Source: Aegilops tauschii subsp. strangulata (Eukaryota > Streptophyta > Magnoliopsida > Poales > Poaceae). From it: a DNA stretch of 64,000 nucleotides. Location of the stretch: assembly GCF_002575655.3 (NCBI RefSeq), contig NC_053039.3, forward strand, positions 377,123,633 to 377,187,632, written 5' to 3'. The position numbers and the translations under genes are program-made. A model generated the notes under the pieces. It saw only the letters and a program-made list of their open reading frames with translations. It searched no databases and was not told the origin of the DNA. Shown here in pieces: positions 11,760 to 22,850 of the stretch; position 1 is the first letter of the stretch; every line of letters begins with the position of its first letter.

Positions 11760-13090
11760 AGGGATTATGAGAAAAGATGCCACTCCACCTAGTTCTGATA
11801 ATTCTATAGTGGCAGCCCTTGCCCATCCCAATGAGTTGCATCAATTGGAACTGACAGGGGCTTGGGAACCCCGAGACAGTTCGAGAGATTCTCGAGATTG
11901 TGAAGCAAGGAGGTCCCTCCTATTGTTCATTATGGAAACAAACATTGGGGGTAAAAGAGTTGAACATTTGCAGACGGCTCTAGGTTTTGTTGGTAGTTTT
12001 GCCGCCGATAGAGATGGACCTAGTGGTGGTGGTGGTCTGTTCTAGTCTAATCAAGTGGATGTTGAACTTCAGATTTTGGCTCGGCTCATATATTGATGTT
12101 ACTGTTAGAAGTAAAAATAATCGCAATTGTGGCGCTTCACCGGTTTTTATGGCAAACTGAGAGCTGAGAATATGTACCACAGTTGGTGATTCTTGCGTAC
12201 TTTGCATGCTATTATGCATAGTGTGGTTTTGCATTGGCAATTTTAATGAGATGCTCCATGCAAAAGAACACTTGAGTGTTAATGCCCATCCAGAGTGGTA
12301 GATGTATGCCTTTCGCGATGTGGTGGCTGAAACTCCTTCCGGGATTTGGGTTGGACAGGTGTTCCCTTTACTTGGGATAATAGACAACAAGGCAATGCCA
12401 ATGTTAAGGCTATATTGGATCAAGGTCTTGTGTATGATTCCTTTCTAGGCCTTATTTATTATACAAGTGTCAAGAACACTAGTTTAGCGGAATCATATTA
12501 TTGTTTTGTATTAGCAGAACTCAAAGCTGCATCACTGAATGATTAGCCAAAGGCACCCCATACGTTGTGGTACGAGAATGTGTGAAAGTCCCACGCTAAC
12601 TACGATTCTTTTGTCAAGGATCTATAGCAAGTGGGGGCTGATCAGAGGGGTTTAAGTGGTGTCACTGAAGCCTTATCGTCCATCCAAGAACATTTAGGCT
12701 CTTGGTGCATCAAAGAATTTGGTGGTTTATCGATAAAAAGTTTGTAGGTTGCAGCAAAGGCTTGAATGCTTAAGAACTGCCTTGGTTTGCGTGGTCCATC
12801 GGCAGAGGAAATGGTAGTGACAACGCGATTGAAAGAAGATTTACGTTAAGAGTTAAGAGGAAGCATGGCTTAAACAACATTCCTATGTGCAATCGTTGCG
12901 TAAGGGAGTCGTAATACTAGTTATTTTCAAGCCCAAGAAGTTGGTGATGGTTCTGTCTGTGTTGATCCAGATGATGTTAGGGAAGATATTCTCAATTTCC
13001 AGAAGTCATTGTATCATTCGTGAGGTTTTAATGAGATGCATGAATTGTTAGATGTTTTGACTCCTCGGGTCTCAAAACCTATGAATGAAC
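11760..13090 (+). pseudogene. LINE ORF2 endonuclease remnant
   Basis: Successive frames give LLLFIMETNIGGKRVEHL, then LGFVGSFAADRDGPSGG, then WTGVPFTWDNRQQGNANVKA, then a stretch ending ILNFQKSLYHS. These match, in order, the apurinic endonuclease of L1-type ORF2 and the linker before the reverse transcriptase. Several stops (for example ending the 12045 frame) and frame changes make it a relic. No FADD-type catalytic motif of a reverse transcriptase follows before 13300. Confidence 0.8.
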
Positions 13091-13329
13091 TTCTTGAAAA
13101 AAATTGCAAGCTGAGGAGCTGAAGAAAACATTGTTTGACATAGCACCGTCAAATGCTTCGGGAGTTCATGGTTCTACTATTGGTTTGTACCAGAGTCATT
13201 ATATCAAAAACAAAATATTTATTCCCCTTGATTTTTGTGTTCAAATTTCACTTTTCTTTGACATAACCCAAAAAATCATAATATAGGCACTATATGTAAG
13301 AGCATAGGAAGAAAGTTCATGGGGAGTTC

Positions 13330-13740
13330 ATCCTCCTCTTCTTCAAAGGAGATGAGTGTAGGATCAAAAGTATGTCTAGAGGGGGGTGATTAGACTACTT
13401 GACCAAATAAAACCTAACCTTTTCCCAATTTTAGTTGTTGGCATATTTTGGCATTTCTAGCAAGTCAAGCATCACCCTGCACATGCAATTCTAAGAGTAT
13501 AGCAGCGGAAAGTAAGACATGTCACATGTAAGTAAAGGAGGGGTTTGGAGAAGGCAAACGCAATGGGGACACAAAGATTTTTGGCGTGGTTCCGATAGGT
13601 GGTGCTATCGTACATCCACGTTGATGGAGACTTCAACCCACGAAGGTAACGGTTGCGCGAGTCCACAGAGGGGCTCCACCCACAAAGGGTCCACGAAGAA
13701 GCAACCTTGTCTATTCCACCATGGCCTCGTCCTCGCAATG
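13330..13740. repeat. Fragment of a dispersed grass repeat
   Basis: A stretch from agagggggg tgattag near 13379 through a run of phrases such as ccacgaaggtaacggttgcgcg is of a type I recognise as high-copy in Triticeae sequence, probably LTR-retrotransposon derived. No terminal repeats or target duplication could be defined. The open frame at 13519-13983 crosses its edge and has no recognised domain, so it is not called a gene. Confidence 0.4.
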
Positions 13741-14056
13741 TGGTCAATAAACAGGATATTCACTTCAGAGACATGGAAAAGCATGAAACATAACCTTCTG
13801 TCCTATTCTCCGAGATCGACGAGCCTTCATGATTTGAGACCACCCATGAATAAGTATCTTTTCACCTCTAAGGGAAATGGAGTGGGTCAACATAAACATC
13901 ATATTGTGACCAAATGCAAGTCTGACTCGACCATGGTTAGGCATCTGTATAGGAACAATAAAACTAGGCAATTTCTATTTTAAGAAGAACACAGTTGTAA
14001 AATTGTGTATAAGCAGGAGTTTATGAACAACATATATAACAGAAAATATCTCATAC

Positions 14057-14660
14057 CATCAGTTTCTGGACACAATTGGACCTGTTCAATGTGTGCACCA
14101 GTAACACACATATCCCACGTGGCTTTCACCATTGAAATGATGCACAAGGTCCTCAAGACGATCAATAAAGTGTAGGAAATGGTGGATGTCGTCCCAGTCA
14201 ACTTCAGTGCCATTAGTAACAGTCGAGTTCTTATCAAATAACAAACGATTAGTGTCCTGCACTTCGTAATAATCTGCGTGTGTCACCAATTATAAGAAAT
14301 ATTAGTTAGGAGTAGCATCATTGTGAGAGAAGGGAATCACAAATTGTTGCTACTTCTAAAGTCACTTTGTGATTAGTTAGACAGAATAGGTGGATTACAA
14401 AGTAATAGAGGAAACATGCAAGAACCAGATACAAAACTAATATGGATGTACTAATGTAACGACGTCGGGGTGGATGGTCACAGGGATGACAAGACCAGGT
14501 TCTGCTATTTCCATCAACTTCCGTGTGCCAACTTTCAGTCCGTAACACTTGACAAAGTTTATCCAAGTTCGGCCATAGAAAAAGGAGCGATCTTGTTGGT
14601 TAATGAACCCAAGTGTGAATTTATATCCATGGGTGTCTCCAATGTGACCATTATACTGGT
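14057..14660 (-). pseudogene. Remnant of a B3-like DNA-binding gene, at least two exons
   Basis: On the minus strand 14660-14455 reads open as YKFTLGFINQQDRSFFYGR, then TWINFVKCYGLKVGTRKLM and GLVIPVTIHPDVV, which has the W-x2-F, GLK-x-G and terminal strand pattern of a plant B3 domain. A second open stretch, 14273-14057, begins after an acceptor CACGCAG and carries VTNGTEVDWDDIHHFLHFIDRLEDL, then ends at a GTATGA donor. Similar two-part proteins occur in Triticeae next to transposons. No start codon, no complete domain and no further exons were found, so it is scored as a fragment. The family call is by eye. Confidence 0.5.
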
Positions 14661-14833
14661 GTATTCAGTTATGGCAGGCCGACCTTCTTGAGTACATGTG
14701 TTCTGACAGAGCAAGGAAGCACTGCAGGAAAAATAATATGAGAACCCAATTTATTCGTTGTCCAAATCTATAAATAATCTCCTCTTTCACGTCAGTGTTG
14801 AGTATGGTACTAGTACCTTTTATCCAAATATAA

Positions 14834-15923
14834 TGTTACGTCTCCGATGTATCTATAATTTTTTATTGTTCCATGCTATTATATTATCCATCTTGGTGTT
14901 TTATATGCATTATTATGCTATTTTATATCATTTTTGGGATTAACCTATTAACCTAGTGCCCAGTGTCAGTTGCTGTTTTTTCCTTGCTTTTGTCTTCTAC
15001 AGAAAATCAATACCAAACAGAGTCCAAACGGAATGAAACTTTTTGAGGATTTTTCTTGGATCAGAAGACAACCACGAAGCTTCGGGAGGAGGCCAGAGGA
15101 GCCAAGAGTGGGCCACAAGCTCAGAGGGAGCGCCCCAGGGGGGCACGCCTAGGCTTGTGGGCCCCTCGGGACCCCCCTAACCCTAATCTCAGCTCCATAA
15201 ATACCCAAATATTCTCTGTATACCAGAGGGCACACCAAAAATACTTTTCCGCCGCCGCAAGCTTCTGTTCTCGTGAGATCCCATCTTGAGGCCTTTTCTG
15301 GCACTCTGCCGGATGGGGATCTGATCACGGAGGGCCTCTACACCAACTTTGCAGGCCTTCCGATGATGTGTGAGTAGTTTACCATGGACCTAAGGGTCCA
15401 TAGCTAGTAGCTAGATGGCTTCTTCTCTCTCTTTGATCTTCAATACAATGTTCTCCTCGGTGTTCTTGGAGATCTATTCGATGTAATCTTCTTTTGCGGT
15501 GTGTTTATTGAGATCCGATGAATTGTGGATTTATGATTAGATTATCTATGAATATTAGTTGAGTCTTTTTTGAACTCGTTTATGCATGATTAAGATAGCT
15601 TTGTATTTCTCTCCGATCTATTGATTTGGTGTGGCCAACTAGATTGATTTTTCTTGCAATGGGGGAGGTGCTTTATGATGGGTTCAATCTTGCGGTGTCC
15701 TCACCCAATGACAGAAGGGGAAGCGAGGCACATATTGTATTGTTGCCATTAAGGATAAAAAGATGGGGGGGTTTAGCATATTGATTGGATCTATCACTCT
15801 ACATCATGTCATCTTGTTTAAGGTGTTACTCCGTTCTTTATGAACTTAATACTCTAGATGCATGCTGGATAGCGCTCGATCTGTGGAGTAATAGTAGTAG
15901 ATGCAGGCAGGAGTCGGTCTACT
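14834..15923 (+). mobile_element. Gypsy-like LTR fragment A, first half
   Basis: It begins TGTTACGTCTCCGATGTATC and tracks the LTRs at 32616 and 38390 through tccataaataccc (a TATA-like box near 15197), the gcggtgtgtttattgagatc region and gatgcaggcaggagtcggtct. At 15923 it is cut by the CACTA element starting at 15924 and resumes at 20801 after the 3-bp ACT duplication. The internal (coding) part of the retrotransposon is absent. Confidence 0.85.
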
Positions 15924-15954
15924 CACTACTAGAAAAAGGCTTACTAGTGGCGCA

Positions 15955-16160
15955 CCAGTTTTGCCTACTAATGGCGCACTACTGGTGCGCCACTAGCACC
16001 ACGCCACTAGAATATTTTAGTAATGGCGCACCACAGGTGCGCCATTAGTATCTGGTATACTAATGGCGCACCACGGGTGCGCCATTAGTATCCCACAGGT
16101 GCGCCATTAGTAACTGGTATACTAATGGCGCACCAGATGGAAGTGCGCCATTAGTAACAT
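15955..16160. repeat. Left subterminal repeats of the 15924-20800 CACTA element
   Basis: Five or so alternating copies of TAATGGCGCACC and GGTGCGCCATTAGTA with short spacers, so each pair can form a hairpin. The same units recur near the right end. These are expected transposase or accessory protein binding sites. Confidence 0.85.
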
Positions 16161-16397
16161 TTTTTTTAAAAAAATTCGTTTTTTCTTAATCTCAGGTCAC
16201 TATTTCACATATGAGATATCCAACACATATATATATACAACAAGCATCCATATAACAATCATATCCAACACACAAGTTTCACCATATATACATACATAGC
16301 CAACACATAGTTCCATCGTTACATATTACAAAAGTTTCACATTGTTCATCCAACACCGTTATCCATCCAACACCATATTACAAAAGTTTCACATAGT

Positions 16398-17497
16398 TCA
16401 GTTCTCATTGTTCTTCTCCTTCTCCTTCCTCAGCCTGATGCGCCAAGAGCGGCGAGGCGGTGGAGGCAGCTGTGGGATGTAGTCTTCTACCACAATTGGC
16501 GTGGTCATGTCGCCCAGCTGTGGGATCGCCGGCGCCACCACCGGTGCGTGGTCATTGTCAGGCACCACCACCATCGCGAGGCCACCTTCAGGCAGGACGG
16601 GCACGACCATCGCTAGGTCATCCTCAGCCACCACCATCTCTTGCCCATGGTCAGCCACCACCATCTCTTGCCCATGGTCAGCCACCACCATCTCTTGCCC
16701 TTGGTCAGCCACCACCAGCGCTAGGTCATCCTCAGCCTGATGCCCATCGTCATCCTGCAGCTCCTCATCCCCACTCTGCTCCTCTTCTCCCCCACTCCAG
16801 TCCGGATCATCCTTCTTGCTGTCTTTGCTGCTGCCAGAATCGCTGCTGCTTTCGCTAAAGCCAGAATCGCTGTTGCTTTTGCTACAGCCATAATCGCTGC
16901 TGCTTTGGCTGTAGCCAGTGTCGCTGCTGCTGCTCCCATTGCCTGTCCAAATGCAACAATGGCCGTTAACAATCGATGTGAGACAAAGCCAAATGTAGAG
17001 GAATAAGAAGAGGCAGAACGCACTGGCATCTTCGTCGTCAGCGTAGCACATGCGACACATAGTCGTGTTGAAAACCTTCATGATGAGCATTGTGGCGTCA
17101 TCGTCGTACCTGAAGAGAAGAAAGTACCCGGTCCGCAGGTCGTAGGCACTGTAGAACTTCTCCCAGCCACGGCACAGGTACATGTGGCCCTCCTCGATCA
17201 CCAACTCCACGTCCCACAGCCTGCGAACCCCGCTGCCGGCCTGTCGGAGCTTCACATTATGTGGCGGATCTTCACCCAGCATGTTCATAAAAGTGTCAGG
17301 CAGCCTCTGCAATTTGGGACAAGGAGTGATGTAGCAAACAACAGAGTTATCATAATGAGATGGGTGAAGGGGAGATCTCTCGTTTTATATACCTGCCTCA
17401 TGGCTGATACTGAAGTCCCAAGTATGACACTGAAGAACTCGAAAGCATCCAACTCGTACTCCGGTGAGGCAGAGCGGCGGTGGCTGCTTCCCCCCAT
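16398..17497 (-). CDS. B3-domain DNA-binding protein carried by a CACTA transposon
   Basis: Inferred exons on the minus strand: 17497-17393, 17306-17024 and 16942-16398 (933 nt, 310 aa), with GT..AG introns of 86 and 81 nt. Residues 1-130 form one B3 domain: FEFFSVILGTSVSAM across exon 1, then RLPDTFMNML, LRQAGSGVRRLWDVEL, GWEKFYSAYDLRTGYFLLFRY and VFNTTMCRM. The rest is low complexity: Ser/Asp repeats of the SSSDSGxS type, an acidic EEEQSGDEELQDDD stretch, a 10-residue repeat VVADHGQEM in three copies, a proline run and a basic C-terminus (RRSWRIRLRKEKEK). B3 domains bind specific DNA in plant transcription factors. The acidic tail could activate transcription, but that is inference. The frame is intact. 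It lies wholly inside the CACTA element, so it is either captured host sequence or an element gene that binds the subterminal repeats. Confidence 0.72.
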
Positions 17498-18014
17498 CTC
17501 TGATAAGCAGCAGAAGAGACCAATTAGTACCCTTACAACATCACATTGCAAATAGATGAATTGTGTAGGTATGCATGGATTTAAGATTATTTGTTCAAAG
17601 CCAATTTGTCAATGATTAATATGACATCTCAATTTCCACCAAATAATACATTTGTTATACACCACATTTTCTTTTCCTTTGGAAAAGAAAAAAGCACACT
17701 GCATTCAAGTGAATGTATCTTTTATTGCAAAGCCACAACTTAGCAATAGATTCAAAGTTAACGATTGGCACCTAGAAAAGCATTTCAACATCTTCACAGA
17801 TTTTACTAGCTACATTCAAAAAATAAATGATATACAGTTTGTATCTCTTTGCAATGAACACACTCTAGGGGTTTTGCCATCCCCCTTTTCCTTAGATTGT
17901 CACAAGTCATGATTTTGTTCTAGGAGAACATCCAAATGAAACCTTATACCCTAGGGGGCAATTTAATACTCCATACTACAGGAAGATACAAAGGTTGCAC
18001 CCCCCTAAAATTCA
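17498..18014. other. CACTA interior upstream of the B3 gene
   Basis: AT-rich sequence that should hold the promoter and 5' UTR of the B3-domain gene (minus strand). No TATA box in a convincing position and no other gene was recognised. Confidence 0.4.
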
Positions 18015-18218
18015 CTAGAACATATAGAGATTTATAAGAGCAGGTCCCTTTAGATTCATGCTAGCTAGGCAGGACCTAATTGGGGTAATTTTTTCCAAAT
18101 AAGAAAGAAGTCTGCCTCTCCATCTAGCTATTTTGGCTAAAATTTTATCAATAAAAGCTAGCAGATCTTCTCTGCCAATCATGACATATTTATTCTCTAG
18201 CAGATACGGCCTATGCAA
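18015..18218 (-). pseudogene. LINE reverse-transcriptase C-terminal fragment
   Basis: A 67-codon minus-strand frame contains DLLAFIDKILAKIARWRG then RLLSYLEKITPIRSCLAS. This is the thumb-side motif of plant L1 reverse transcriptases (pattern PLIDKI..RI.GW.G..LS.A.R..LI.S.L). Only this piece is present. It sits inside the CACTA element, so it was picked up by the element or inserted into it. Confidence 0.65.
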
Positions 18219-18900
18219 ATTGTTTAATGCAACACTAGTGTTGAGTTGATGATATAGAACAGGGCCTATAACAATTTATTTTAAGACATTCACTGGCCCG
18301 GAAGTCAGATCTGGAGCCATACTTTGGTGCATACTTTGGTGCAGGGGTTTAAATAGACAAATAGTGCACTGGAGGAAACATAACAGAAACGCCAATAGAA
18401 GCAAACACTTCCTATAGGGGGGGGGATAACATTAACATATTCAAGAACCCTCTCTTAGTTCTTGGAAAGCTCTCATTTTGGACACAGCACTTTGACTACC
18501 TATATATATGTAAACATTTACGTATATTGGATAATTATATGCCATGTGTAAATTTGTCTCAGCAAGTAGCCCAGTTTGAAAAAGCAAAAAACAAACTTAA
18601 ATGATACAAAAATACAGATTTGTGTGCATGAACATGAACCTGCATGTATTTGCCACTATGGTCTAGAAATAAAAAAAGGGAATTCATTTTCAATTCCCTG
18701 TAGATAACAAACTAAAGAGGCAGCTAACACCTAGAGATTCAAACTTGCAGTTTCATCATGCAAATTCAACTGGACCTTCTTGATTTGATATTATCAATAA
18801 AATTTATCATTCAGCTAACCATGACATATTTGACTGAACTTGATGTCTGCAAGTAGAAATAAAGTGCATATAGGATTTAACCTTTGTGTTTGCCCTAATA
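18219..18900. other. CACTA interior, no gene seen
   Basis: AT-rich sequence with no recognised domain on either strand. It leads into the GC-rich right half of the element. Confidence 0.4.
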
Positions 18901-18960
18901 AGATAGCATCATGCATCTGTTCATTTGAGATGGGTGAAAGGGAATGGGGAGGAAGGGTGG

Positions 18961-19080
18961 AGAGGGAGGAAGGAGGAAGGAGGAGGGGTACCTGGGCGGG
19001 CGCGGCTGGTCGCCGGGTGGAGAGGGAGGAAGGAGGAAGGAGGAGGGGTACCTGGGCGGGCGCGGCTGGTCGCCGGGTGG
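18961..19080. repeat. Exact 60-bp tandem duplication
   Basis: Positions 18961-19020 and 19021-19080 are identical over all 60 bases: purine-rich agagggagga, then cctgggcggg and cgccgggtgg. Absence of any difference suggests a recent duplication or replication slippage. It raises two identical long open frames that are not believed to be coding. Confidence 0.95.
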
Positions 19081-19573
19081 CGGAGGACGGCAGGGGCAGG
19101 CGGGGTGTGGGCACGTCGGAGGAGGAGGAGGCCCTCGCTCGCCGGCTGCTGCAGGGGCCGGAGGAGGCCCTCGCTCGTCGGAGGGAGGAGGAGAGGAGAG
19201 GAGCGCTCGGCCGTCGGGGGCGGCGGGGGTGGAGTCCCGCGGGAGTCGGGGCGGCGGCGTCGGGGCAGCGCAAGACCACAGCGGCGGAGGCGTCGCCGAC
19301 GGCGTGCAGGCGCGGCGGACGGAGGGGGCGGAGCAAGGGGGCGGCGGCGTACGGTTGGGGTCGAGTGGGGGATCTGGCGAGGGAGGGAGGGAGGCCACAG
19401 TGCGAGGGAATAGGTGGAGTGCGGGATGTCTATCTAATGGCGCACCTCCCCCAAGTGCGCCATAAGTACGACGATAGCAATGGCGCACCTCACCCTGGTG
19501 CGCCATTAGAAATTACTAGCCCGACTGCTCAGGTTATATTTCCACCTAACCCTATCTCCATCAGAACATGCCC

Positions 19574-19640
19574 CCTAGCCCGACTGGTCAGCACGTAGCA
19601 CACACACTAGGAGGTCCTGGGTTCGATTCCCAGGCTCCCC
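19574..19640 (+). repeat. tRNA-derived (SINE-like) segment with Pol III A and B boxes
   Basis: TAGCCCGACTGGTCAGCAC at 19576 fits a tRNA D-arm or A box. GGTTCGATTCC at 19620-19630 is a perfect B box, closed by a CTGGG/CCCAG T-arm stem. A proper acceptor stem and anticodon arm are not evident, and a T-rich tail follows (ttcttgttttt). It is best read as a tRNA-derived SINE head or tRNA relic in the CACTA element, not a working tRNA. Confidence 0.5.
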
Positions 19641-20174
19641 AATTCTTGTTTTTATGCATTTAAAATGCGGTTTGATATTTATTTGTGTTTAAATATGTTC
19701 AAACTTGTTTAAATCATAACAGTAATATTTTTTATAAAAACAGTAATAATTTTTATAAAAATAGGGTGTGGGGGAGAGGGTGCGGGGGGTGCTCGGCGGC
19801 GGTGGAGCGGGGGAGGGTGCGGTGGGTCGTCGGGGGGTGCGGGGGGTGCTATGTCCTTGTCGTTACCAGTGTAGGATTCCATCGTTACCCCGGAGTTCTG
19901 ATAACCATCGCTCTTCATGTCCTTGTCCTCGGTGTAGAATGTGTAGCCGTTGAATGCGAGGCGGAGGTTGCGGCGCGCGCGGGCGAGGGCGAGGTTGGTG
20001 TCGGCCCTGCGGCGCTGCTCCGGCGAGAGTGGGGTGGGGTCGGAGGGGAGGATGGGGAGAGGGAGGCGGCGGGGGCGCGGATTGGGAGCGGACGGAGAGG
20101 AACTGGCGCGAGGGGAGGGACGAAGGGGAACTAGCGAGGGAGAGGGAGGAATTAGCTATAGCATTCATTTGTGA

Positions 20175-20460
20175 CGGTGGAGCAGGCCGGAGAGGGTGCA
20201 GGGGGTCGTCGGCGGCGGTGGAGCGGGCCGGGGAGGGTGCGGTGGGTCATCGGCGGCGGTGGAGCAGGGGAGCTAGGGTGCGTGGGTCGTCGGCGGCGGT
20301 GGAGCGGGGGAGGGTGCGGTGGGTCGTCGGCGGCGGTGGAGCAGGGAAGGGTGCGGTGGGTCGTCGGCGGCGGTGGAGCGGGGGAGGGTGCGGGGGGTCG
20401 GCGCCGGCGCCCGGTGGAGCGGGGTAGAGGGTGCGGGGGGTGCTCGGCGGCGGGGGGGCC
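20175..20460. repeat. GC-rich minisatellite
   Basis: About seven imperfect copies, 38-50 bp each, of a unit containing ggtcgtcggcggcggtggagc and gggagggtgcg. Two more diverged copies lie near 19790-19830. The unit gives long open frames in several phases, none with a recognised domain. Confidence 0.85.
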
Positions 20461-20504
20461 GGATCTGGCGAGGTGGGATAGCGATCGAGATGGAGGGGGA
20501 TCGC

Positions 20505-20775
20505 TAGTAATGGTGCACTGTTCCCTGGTGTGCCATTAGTAGTTTTGCAAAAAAATAAAAAATAAAAAATATAGTAATGGCGCACTATGTGGCTAGTGCG
20601 CCATTACTAGTTAGAACTAGTAATGGCGCACTGTGCCCTGGTGCGTCATTAGTATGTTTGGAAAAAAAAATAAAAAAAAATTGTTACTAATGGCGCACCG
20701 TTTGTCTGGTGCGCCATTAGTGTCTTTCACACTAATGGCGCACCACATGTCTGGTGTGCCATTAGTGGCCATTCC
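20505..20775. repeat. Right subterminal repeats of the 15924-20800 CACTA element
   Basis: Copies of TAATGGCGCAC paired with GTGCGCCATTA (some diverged to TGTGCCATTA), separated by short A/T spacers, just inside the right terminus. They mirror the left array at 15955-16160. Confidence 0.85.
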
Positions 20776-20800
20776 ATCTATAGCCCTTTTCCTAGTAGTG

Positions 20801-20984
20801 ACTTGTCACAGACGTGATGCCTATATTCATGATCATTGCCTTAGATATCGTCATAACTATGCGCTTTTCTACCAATTGCTCAACAGTAATTTGTTTACCC
20901 ACCATATGATTTCTTCAAGAGAGAAGCCTCCAGTGAAACTATGGCGCCCAGGTCTATTTTTATCGTTATATTTTCAGTAGAGAT
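20801..20984 (+). mobile_element. Gypsy-like LTR fragment A, second half
   Basis: It continues the LTR interrupted at 15923: gacgtgatgcctat, then caacagtaatttgtttaccc and gagagaagcctccagtgaaac, all matching the LTR at 33718-33905. It stops at about 20984, directly against an LTR fragment in the opposite orientation. Confidence 0.8.
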
Positions 20985-21666
20985 AAATATTTCCCTCAGT
21001 TATGAAACCAAGGTTACCAATCTAGTAGGAGAACCAAGCAACACTATGTAAACAACACCTGCACATAAACAACAAATACTTGCAACCCAACATGTAGAGG
21101 GGTTGTCAATCCGTCAACAGTTATGAGCAAGATTAAATGGTATATTATTTGATAGATAGATCTGACAAAAATAAAAATAAAAAATAAAAGAAAATTGCAG
21201 CAAGGTATTTTTATATCTAATATATAATAAAAGATAGACTCGGGGCCATAGTTTTCACCAGAGGCTTCTCTCAAGAAAATAGCATACGGTGGGTAAAAAA
21301 ATTATTGTTGGGCAATTGATAGAAAAGCAAATAATTATGATGACATCCAAGGCAATGATCATGTATATAGGCATCACGTCCAAGACAAGTAGACCAATGG
21401 TTCTACATCTACTACGATTACTCCACACGCCGACCACCATCCAGCATACATCTAGTGTATTAAGTTCACAAGAAACGGAGTAACGACTTAAGCAAGATGT
21501 CATGATGTAGACAGGATAAAATAACACATGAATAAACTCCACCTTTTTACCCTTAATAGCAACGATACATGCGTGTCATGTCCCCTTCTGTCATTGGGAT
21601 TGAGCACCGCGAGATTGAACCCATCACAAAGCACCTCTTCCCATGGCAAGATAAATCAATCTAGTT
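20985..21666 (-). mobile_element. Gypsy-like LTR fragment B, inverted
   Basis: On the minus strand it reads as the 3' half of the same LTR family: caatgggaagaggtg near 21630, through gatgcctatatacatgatc and gagagaagcctctggtg, to ggtttcataactgagggaaat near 20990. Together with fragment A it makes an imperfect inverted repeat centred near 21080. The 5' half of this LTR is missing because a CACTAC terminus starts at 21667. Confidence 0.85.
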
Positions 21667-22159
21667 CACTACAAAAAAAAGACAAATCCGTGACATTTTG
21701 GGCCGAACGAATTTTTTCTATCATGCTTATGACACTTCTATGACGATAATTGTGAAAAAACCCGGTATCATCATAGATGTGGTGGGCTCCTACTTCTATG
21801 ACAAAAAATCACAACAGAAAATGGGCTTTTCGTCCTGGGCGGGCCGGAGCGCAGCTGCATGACATTCTTTGGGCCGTGCATGACGGAAAAACCCGTGGTA
21901 GAAGCGAGGGCGAGGAAAATATCAGGGACTTCCCGGTTACGATGGGTGGTCGGGGGCCGAGTGATGCGCGTTACGTACGCGCGTGTGTGCGAGGCGTTGC
22001 GCTCTAACTGAACCCGAGCGAGGCGTTGGGCTCTAACTGAACCCGAGCGATTGCACTAGCTAAGTTACTGAACCCGAGCGATCGATCCCTTACTGTTAAC
22101 TGAACCCGAGTGATTCCTTCACTACTGCTGCTAACTAAAGCCGATCGATGCTGCCTCTT

Positions 22160-22560
22160 GATGAAAAGTGAGCGTTGTTGGTGGTTTGGATGAACAGTTC
22201 CCGGTGGGGGCTTGGATGAACAGGACCCCGTGATGTTGCCGCTGGATGAAAAGGACCCAGATCGATCGAGCCGGTTGGGGGTGGATGATCAGGACCCCGT
22301 GGAGGGCTGGATGAACAGGACCCCGTGGAGGGCTGGATGAACAGGACGACCCCGTGGAGGGCTGGTTGAACAGTAGCCGGTGGAGGGCTGGATGAACAGT
22401 AGCCCGTGGAGGAGTGGTTGAACAGGACCCCATGAAGAGGGCTGGTTGAACAGTAGCTGGTGGAGGAGCGGTGGAGGCTGGATGAACAGTCGCAGGTGGA
22501 GGCTGGAGGAGGTCGACGGTGGATGAACAGTAGCCCGTGGAGGCAGTCGACGATGGAGAT
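22160..22560. repeat. Minisatellite, about 25-bp unit
   Basis: A dozen or more imperfect copies of a unit like ggctggatgaacagtagccc plus gtggagg. They create long Cys/Ser/Pro-rich frames on the minus strand, which are repeat artefacts. Confidence 0.85.
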
Positions 22561-22565
22561 GAGCA

Positions 22566-22850
22566 GTATCCCATGGAGTCCCGTTTTGCGGTATGCCACA
22601 CCCCTCCCGATGAACATGACCCCCGTTTCGACCGTAGTGCTCCAACACAAGTACGTTTCCTCCGTTTTGCGGTACGCCACACCCCTCCCGATCAACAGGA
22701 CCCCGTTTCGACCGTAGGAGGTCCAAGAGAAGTCCGTTTCCTCCGTTTTGCGGTACACCAGACCCCTCCCGATGAACAGGATCCCGTTTCGACCGTGGCC
22801 GGTCGAACACAAGGCCGTTTCCTCCGTTCTGCGGTACGCCAGGCCTCGTT
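22566..22850. repeat. Tandem repeat, about 80-90-bp unit
   Basis: Between three and four copies of a unit containing cgttttgcggta, cacccctcccgatgaacagg and ccgtttcgaccgta. Adjacent copies differ at scattered sites and by small indels. Confidence 0.85.

Larger units (their letters stand above)
10390..13130 (+). mobile_element. Decayed L1-type LINE retrotransposon, 3' truncated
   Basis: An ORF1 remnant (10505-11720) followed by the endonuclease half of ORF2 (11760-13090), in the order and orientation of plant L1 LINEs. The reverse transcriptase is missing, so the copy breaks off before the catalytic domain. Such LINEs usually end at their own 3' end and are 5' truncated, so loss of the 3' part implies a later deletion. 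The 5' edge is uncertain: 10176-10390 is most likely the 3' UTR of the PORR gene. Confidence 0.8.
15924..20800. mobile_element. Complete CACTA element carrying a B3-domain gene
   Basis: Ends are CACTACTAGAAAAAGG (15924) and the inverted CACTACTAGGAAAAGG ending at 20800. The 3-bp target duplication is ACT on both sides (15921-15923 and 20801-20803), inside an LTR. Subterminal repeats of the form TAATGGCGCACC / GGTGCGCCATTA occur at both ends. It is 4877 bp long and encodes no transposase, so it is non-autonomous. The only spliced coding unit seen is the B3-domain gene on the minus strand. Its right half (18900-20500) is GC-rich and full of tandem repeats. Confidence 0.93.

Noticed and set aside
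15955..16160. CRISPR-like array of short spaced repeats
   Set aside because: The units are inverted pairs near a CACTA terminus with short variable spacers, in a plant genome; they are subterminal repeats.
18815..19598. Several ORFs of 160-250 codons on both strands
   Set aside because: They cover the exact 60-bp duplication and purine-rich tracts; all frames are open because of composition.
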